A DNA stretch of 64,000 bases from Lunularia cruciata (taxonomy: Eukaryota; Streptophyta; Marchantiopsida; Lunulariales; Lunulariaceae), in contig OX419756.1 of assembly GCA_948567375.1 (NCBI GenBank), positions 47,532,552 through 47,596,551 of the forward strand, given 5' to 3'. A model generated the notes under the pieces. That model saw only the letters and a list, made by a program, of their open reading frames with translations. It had not been told where the DNA came from and ran no database searches. Below, piece by piece: positions 57,871 through 64,000 of the stretch. Made by a program: the position numbers and the translations under genes. How positions within the stretch are numbered: position 1 is the first letter of the stretch; the number at the start of each line of letters is the position of its first letter.

Positions 57871-59940
57871 GTAGCACATGACAAGGAGTACAACATCTTT
57901 CCCAAAGGTAGGCTTCTATTTTGCAAGGATCAAATCTACATTCCAACTACAAGAGATTTATGACTTCTGCAACTTTAAAAGGTGCATGACTTAACAATCA
58001 TTGGTCATGGTGTAGATAAGACCTTGAGCACTTTATAGCATCAATGGTGGTGGCCAAACATAACACAAGAGGTTCAAGAGTTTGTTTGATCTTGCAAGAG
58101 CTACCAATGCAACAAAATCAATGACTAGAAACCAGATGGACTACTCCAACCACTTCCCATTCCATCTGCCTAATGAGACATGTAAGTCTAGACCTCATTA
58201 CATCCTTCACAGAGATGGATCAAGGCCATACAAAAATTATAGTGCTTTTTGATAAACTTAGCAAGTACATTCACCTAACACCTATTTTGGACACCATGGA
58301 TGCTCCAACATTGGCCTAGATCTACTTCAATATGGTCTTCAAACACCAAGGGATTCCAATTGTTCTCATCTTTGATTATGATCCTTGATTCAGTAGCAAA
58401 TTTTGCAAGCACTTTGCAAACTCCTTGGCACCAAGCTTGCCTTGCCTACAACCTATTAATATCAAACTAATGGGCCAAAAAAATGCACAAATTTCACTTC
58501 GGAGGATATGCAACTTGGCTTTGTTAATGTTCATCACATTGATTAGGGTACCTGTCTTGCAATTGCCAAGTTTTCTTACAATAGTTCCAAGCATGTAAGA
58601 ATAGGATTCTCTTCCTTTTCTCTTAATGATGGACTGTGAGCCGGCCTGTCTCTCACTCAGGATGAACCTCTGATGGCTATTATGGTAGCGCACCATGGAC
58701 TAAGAAGGCAAGGAACCCCAACTCCATCATACTCCTCCAAGGCTAACACTCCAAGACTCAAGACATTGCTCACTAGAGAACTCAATGAGAGAGAGATAGT
58801 TGCAAATGAAAGGATGATGAGTACCTCCTCACTCCTTGTTTATATACTTGTGAAATAGTTACGTACCAAAGTTAGTAATTACCGTAGTAACTCAAGTTAC
58901 TAGACTAAAAGTCAAGTAAAGTCAAAAAGTAGAAAGGAATATCCATTCACATGGGCATATTCCCCTAATCATGTGGTCTTATCTTGACCCAACTTCTAAG
59001 TCAAGGATTCCTTCACATGGGCTATCCTTGGACTAAAGAAGAATCCAAAACAAAAAGGCTTGCGGGCCCAAGAGTTCTCAACTCTTTCCTCAAAGCCAAA
59101 CACCTAGGAATAATACCAAGTCAACACACTAAAATCCAAAATAGTGGTGCTCATCTTTTCTACTTCCTCTAAAGTAAGGTCCCTCTATCTTAGCTATGAC
59201 TAAATTTAGCTAACCATGACTAATATAGAACCATCCTTTATCTCTATATAAATAATATCTCTTAAGTACTTGTAATACCAAGCTAAATATCACAATACCA
59301 CACACATGCACAAATGGGTGTTACAAGACAAGATCCATTTGCTCAATTTCTTGAGATGTGCACTTTTCCATTGTATTTTGGTTGTGACACTGCACCACCC
59401 TATGTGCTGCATTAAATAGTCTTTTCTCTTTTTCTTACTAGCCTTTACAAGGGTTTTGTATTCCTAAATTCTCTTCTTGCTCTATTGCCATCTCATGTCC
59501 CTCATACTTCCACCTTCTTATCCAAGTTATTTACTACCTTACACCAAGCTAAGTTTCATTTTCTTGTTGTTCAAAATTGGCAAAAGGAATATATTGATAA
59601 TCATTCTTTTGATTTCACTTTTCCAATTGGTGATAAGGTTATACTTTCTTCTAGTAGTCTTTCTCTCCCTCTTGACATCCAAGTTTATAAACTTGCTCCT
59701 AATTGGGTATGTTTTTTTGATATTCTTAAGATCATTCCTTCTACCACTTAGAGACTTGTCATTCCTAATCAAGAATAGCACACAATTATGGGGTAGCATA
59801 GCACACAATTATGCACATAGTCCTTCCAAACAACACCATTATATCCTTCCAACATGTGGACTCTAGAAGGGAAAATTCCATGCACTCTCAAGATAGCGTG
59901 GCCTATAGTAACATCGAGTGTCATTGGTGTAGTCTGATGT
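57871..59940 (+). pseudogene. Ty3/gypsy integrase relic split by a solo LTR
   Basis: Zinc region: VHDLTIIGH for the His pair, and SCKSYQCNK where the second Cys is Tyr. Core: WWWPNITQEVQEFV, DGLLQPLPIPSA, FTEMDQGHTKIIVLFDKLSK with YIHLTP, and FKHQGIPIVLIFDYDP. CAEFSYNSSKHVRIGFSSFS precedes the LTR (58635-59325). After it, DPFAQFLEM, KEYIDNHSFDFTFPIGDKVI and LAPNWVCFFDILKI match the C-terminal F-GD-V and KL-P--GPF-I segments of gypsy integrases. Stops are frequent. It likely belongs to the element beginning with the LTR at 56560. Confidence 0.75.
58635..59325 (-). mobile_element. Solo LTR, family 1, inside the integrase relic
   Basis: 691 bp, minus orientation: TGTAACACCCATTTGTGC at 59325 to GCCGGCTCACA at 58635. 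No internal sequence accompanies it. Flanks GGAC (left) and AGAC (right) look like a target duplication with one change, and integrase coding continues on both sides, so this is a solo LTR formed by LTR-LTR recombination. Confidence 0.9.
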
Positions 59941-60269
59941 AGATATACATAATCACATGGATGAAATTGATCAAGGGCCTATAACCTCTTCCTTGAATAG
60001 TAGCATAACATAAGATATACCTATATTGAGCAATAATTAAGTTCTCAAAGGCCATCAACATCATTTTTTAAAATATCTCTGCCCATTAAGAACATACACT
60101 CACCCATACAGATCATCCAAGTCCAAAACTACGATAGCTTCACAATGGATGGTTACAAGTAAATTTGGATCTCATCCATAAAGTAGAAAGTAAGGAGAGA
60201 AAGATGCTAAGGAGACTTTTCAACTGAATTGATAGCCCATGGCCAACCAATGTAATTGGAGATCACAAT
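59941..60269. other. Short spacer between relics
   Basis: About 330 bp of AT-rich sequence without a frame or repeat I can assign; it may be the far end of either neighbouring element. Confidence 0.4.
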
Positions 60270-60882
60270 CTCCCAAGTGGTCCATGGCCCACAACAATAG
60301 TGTGGACAAACAATGTGCACTCTCAATTGGATCAGGTTTTGTGTTAAAATCCAAATTGGAATCAATCTCCTCTCTCATTGAAACCTAAGATACATGTTCA
60401 TACCAAGTGCCACTCCCTATAACCCATTACATACTCTATAACCCATTACATACTCTGGAAAATCTCCTCTAGAATCCACAAAGAACTTCATCATGATGAT
60501 GTATTCCAAATTGCAAATATAACCACCAATTACCACTTCCAATCAAACACCACACATTAATGTTGCCTAAGGACATGTAATCATGACAACTATACTAGGG
60601 GAAAGAGCAACTTGTAATTTTCTATCAGCAACTTGTAATTTTCTATCATAACTTGCACTTTCATAGTCACCATTTGGCAATTGATATAATAAGAGCATCT
60701 ATTTATTCTTATATTACCAAGATCACCAAGGATGGGACCAATTGTACTCTCCTAGCCAAAGCTACATAGGTATAGATATGAATCTATTAATCTCTAGGAT
60801 AACAAGTGAGGGTGGACAAGTTGGTTAAAGTATTAGTCCAAATATTTAGGGTTCAAATCTAAGTATTATTCAAATCTATAAT

Positions 60883-61490
60883 ACCAATAACTAAACATAT
60901 TATCTAGTGTTGGAAATTGGCTTGGTAATTCTAGAAGGATGTTATATATGTTGGTCTAAGTAGATAAGATATAGTGTCACCAAGAGTACTTCCACTAATA
61001 GGGCAGAGGGCAAAAACACCCTAAAAGCTTCAAAGCCAATTTCAAAGGTCTAAATGGATGAATTAGGCCTCAAAAATAGGAAAAGATTCTTCCCTCTAAG
61101 GAGAAAAGGTGTTGCTTTCTCCCTCCTTGTTTTCTCATTGAGATCTTTCTATTGGTACCTCATCCATGCTATTTTGAGCTTCTTATAAGAAGATCCCCTA
61201 AAGATTCTCTTTGGTCAAACTTGTTTGACCAACTAGATAGGACAAGGATTGACATGTCACCCATCCATGCAACTAATCTAAGGGTAAAGCTTGTTGATGT
61301 GTCACCAATCCATGTATCTAATCCAAAGGTGGAGCTCCATTTGAGAGGATCTTCTGGCTATATAATAAAGACAAGGTGCTCCTTTGGGGGAATCAAAGCA
61401 TTGAGGATTGAAGCCTTGTGTTTATTCTCTTTTGTTTCTCTTTGGGATTATCCTGAACTTGGAACATAACAAAATCCTACTATGCACACT
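60883..61490 (+). repeat. 3' block of the coiled-coil family, inserted in an LTR
   Basis: Begins TAATACCAATAACTAAAC, the last codons of the coiled-coil reading as seen at 7117-7135, and continues through TGTTGGAAATTGGCTTGGTA to about GGAACATAACA. A copy starting inside the coding end and running to the 3' end resembles a 5'-truncated insertion. Exact ends are uncertain by 10-20 bases. Confidence 0.65.
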
Positions 61491-61639
61491 ATTGATGGTG
61501 GGTTTATTTTGCCAAAAGAGTACCCAAAAATCCCCTAAAATAGCTAGCCTCACTTAGTCTCTTTAGCACTATGCCTTGAAGGCTCAATTGAGCCAATTGA
61601 ATCCTTCTTTGTTGCCATAGATACCTCTAGAACCTTTTC

Positions 61640-62420
61640 CAAGCCTAACTCTTTGAGATCTCTTAAACTCTCTTTAGATCTATTTGAATCCACCAAATCC
61701 AATCCTCTACCAACCTGATAGACCTCAAAGTCTAATTCACTTTGAGGTCTCTTGAACCCTCTTTATATCTAGTAAACTCTACCAAATCCAACCCTAACTC
61801 CAACAACCTACTCCAATTCAAACCTCCAAATCATGTCAATCCTTCTCCAACTCGGGCCTAACTCACTTTGAGATCTCTTGAACCCTCTCTAGATCCAGTC
61901 AACTCCACCAAATCCAACCGTAACTCAAGCAAACCTGACCCTAACTCAAGCAACCTTTTTCAATTTGAACCTCCAAATCATATCACTTCTTCTCCAACTC
62001 GGGCCTAACTCACTTCAAGATTTCTTGAACCTCTTCATATTTTGTTGACTCCACCAAATCCAACCCCAACTCAAGCAACCTCCGGCAATCTGATCACCTC
62101 CACATTTAACTCACTTCAAGCTCTCTTGAACTCTCTCTAGATCTGATTGACTCCACCAAATTTGGTTAACTCGTGCAACCTCCACCAATTTGAACCTCCA
62201 AATCATGTCCATCCTTTGCTAATCTAACACACCTCCAAGTCTTTTGCTAAATTTGGATCTCCAACTCAAACTAATCTCTCATTTCAAGATCACCTAAACT
62301 CTCTCTAGATCTAGTTGACTCCACCAAATCAAACTCTAACTTGGGCAACCTCTGTCAATTTGAACCTCTAAATCATATCAATCCTTTGCCAATCTTACAC
62401 ATCTTTAAGTCTTTTGCCAA
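61640..62420. repeat. Imperfect tandem repeats, about six units of 90-170 bp
   Basis: A core like CTCTTGAACCCTCTCTAGAT followed by TGACTCCACCAAATCCAAC recurs near 61661, 61749, 61872, 62019, 62125 and 62295, with AACCTCCAAATCAT(G/A)TCA between most. The CG-rich sister LTR lacks this array, so it expanded in this copy. Confidence 0.8.
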
Positions 62421-63504
62421 ATATGGACTTCCATATCAAGCTAATCTATCCAATTCATGAAATGGAGAACTCCAAATCCTTAATTTGAAGGGATGGGTTT
62501 CCAAATCAAACCCCAATTTTGTATCTAATCTAATTTGCAACATCCAACTTCCAATTTCACCAATCGCGTTCACAAATGAAACTGTAGAAAATTCAGTCTT
62601 CATTCGCTGTGCATATTGGCATTGCTCTGAGGGAACACTCAATTCGCCTAATATTCTTCTCGTGATGAGAAACAGATTGATTGACAGCGTTAGAGACTTG
62701 CGATTCAGCCGAATAATTTAGTTTTTGCTGAATCGACGAACTTCACAAGGCACTAATCCTATCCGTTCTTTTCCTCCGAGAACGATCGACTCCAGTCGTG
62801 TGGAACTCAGATTCTGATTCTGATTCCACTTTGTTGTCAGGTTAGCAAATTGACTCCTCCATTTGATGAAATTGGATACCTCCAATCTCAATTTCAGAAA
62901 TTTGGCACTGCTTTTGCATCCAATCCACCAAGTTGTCAAATCTATATCAAAATTAAGTGGTGCTTCTTCACAATTTCACTCTTAGAGAAAACAAGGATTG
63001 ATCAAAAAATTTGATAATCTATGAGGCTTGGAGATGCGACCAATGCCACTCGATTTCCTCATTACTTCTTTTATGCAATGAGTGATTCTCAACTCTAATC
63101 AGGTCTTAAATCTAAACACTCCATATACATTACTAATAGACTTTTATCATATCGTCAAGCCACATCCACTTTAGCTAAGAGAATCAAGGTGATACTTTCG
63201 GGTCTTTGTCCACCATAGCCAAGAGCTCAAAGGCTCAACATAGAAGAAGTTAGCTCCCTAGAGCTACACTTCAAGGTATACCTACTCTTGAGTGGCCAAG
63301 AATTCAACCCTAATAGCCTATCTAACAAGGCAACCAATAGCTTCAATGGTGTGATCAATAGCTTCAATGTTGCAATCTAATACTATAGCTAGCTGCCACT
63401 AAGTAGTCCTTGAGCAACTATTGACTACTGAGAATAAAGGAATGGCCAAAGCTAACACTCCAATGTCCTAGAAAACTAGCTTCGGCTTTACAAATATCGT
63501 GATA

Positions 63505-64000
63505 CATTATTCACTTGTGATTATGTTAGTACACTTGATGTAGTAGAGATCCACATCACTTTGTGTCCTTTTGGAGGAAAAAGAATAGCTACTCACACTA
63601 CCATCAACGATGTAATGTTTGTGGCACAATATAGTACAAGAGAGTGGATATCTCTCACAAGGAGTGAAGATTGGTATGCTTTACAAACAATACAAATATA
63701 TATTTGGTCCAAGATTATAGAGGATGATAGTGGATGTTTGTGGTTACTAATCGCACACACCATGCAATTTTGGAGGGGTGATTACACATCCTCTTACATG
63801 GGTGGCAAGTGGAGTAGCAACAACCAATCTCTCTAAGTATAGCTTTGGAATTATAAAGAGTGATGTATATGGCGTTTGACACATTTGATACAAAATGCAT
63901 GAGAACTTATTATAGTAAAATATGAGGTATGCCACTTTCACTTTCCTGTGAGGTATGCAACTTTCACTTTCCTACTTCGGATTGTAATTTACTAAATGCA
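63505..64000 (+). other. Spacer with an unassigned 91-residue frame
   Basis: The frame 63561-63836 (MCPFGGKRIATHTTINDVMF...EWISLTRSEDWYALQTIQIY) is unrecognised and may continue beyond the window. At 63924-63975 a 26-bp unit, GAGGTATGC(C/A)ACTTTCACTT, is repeated in tandem twice. Confidence 0.35.

Larger units (their letters stand above)
60270..63504 (-). mobile_element. Element 3 family, second, decayed copy
   Basis: 60270-60670 aligns with the gag leader at 51200-51790 (for example CACAACAATAGTGTGGACA against CACAACAACGGTGCGGACA). 60675-63504 is the LTR, recognised by CACCATTTGGCAATTGATAT at one end and TACAAATATCGTGATA at the other. The LTR is about 2.83 kb against 1.39 kb in the other copy because of an insertion (60883-61490) and expanded tandem repeats. 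CG dinucleotides are largely lost, so it is much older. Confidence 0.75.

Noticed and set aside
61640-62420. CRISPR-like repeat array
   Set aside because: Units are long, imperfect and lack unique spacers; context is a plant LTR.

Overview
This window looks like nuclear DNA from a plant with a large, repeat-dominated genome. A gymnosperm such as a conifer is my best guess, because of the thick layers of old, stop-riddled LTR retrotransposons, the AT-rich CpG-poor spacer and the near absence of intact genes. That assignment is inference; no single marker proves it. Only one ordinary host gene looks intact: a secreted proline-rich (HRGP/AGP-like) protein on the minus strand at 21459-22112, with a TATA box, RY motifs and a candidate poly(A) signal.

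Layout. 1-5.3 kb: decayed spacer with a perfect 80-bp tandem duplication and a Ty1/copia RT-RNase H relic. 5.3-7.7 kb: a broken member of an unrecognised coiled-coil gene family plus its 3' block. 8745-16277: a full-length, degenerate Ty3/gypsy element (minus) with both LTRs, gag, protease, RT, RNase H and integrase. 16.3-19.4 kb: another coiled-coil relic, AT-rich DNA with a perfect hairpin, and a chimeric gag fragment. 19.4-22.3 kb: a CpG-retaining island with the host gene. 25.8-34.5 kb: two copies of an unnamed dispersed repeat, with a complete PIF/Harbinger DNA transposon (27164-29631, TAA target duplication) between them. 36.2-49.7 kb: a second copy of the first Ty3/gypsy family (plus), interrupted in gag and in RNase H by two oppositely oriented members of the coiled-coil family, themselves hit by LTRs. 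49.7-53.2 kb: a different, CG-richer Ty3 element (minus) with a two-zinc-knuckle Gag and a 1.4-kb LTR. 53.2-60 kb: more coiled-coil relics, a third LTR family and an integrase relic split by a solo LTR. 60.3-63.5 kb: a decayed second copy of the CG-richer element, its LTR swollen by tandem repeats and an insertion.

The best candidate for something undescribed is the coiled-coil family. At least three copies share a globular region ending in a HYFxPFAxHxYFxLNxLTxEER-like motif, then an acidic Ser/Glu tract, then (in at least one) a long coiled coil. Two copies start at the same point (ATGGTAC...) although they sit in unrelated parts of a retrotransposon, and one retrotransposon-to-insert junction recurs at two loci 21 kb apart. 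This suggests a mobile or retrotransposon-captured gene rather than an ordinary host gene. Nearly every open reading frame in the window other than the HRGP gene is a relic. All coordinates of relics and of repeat borders are by-eye estimates.
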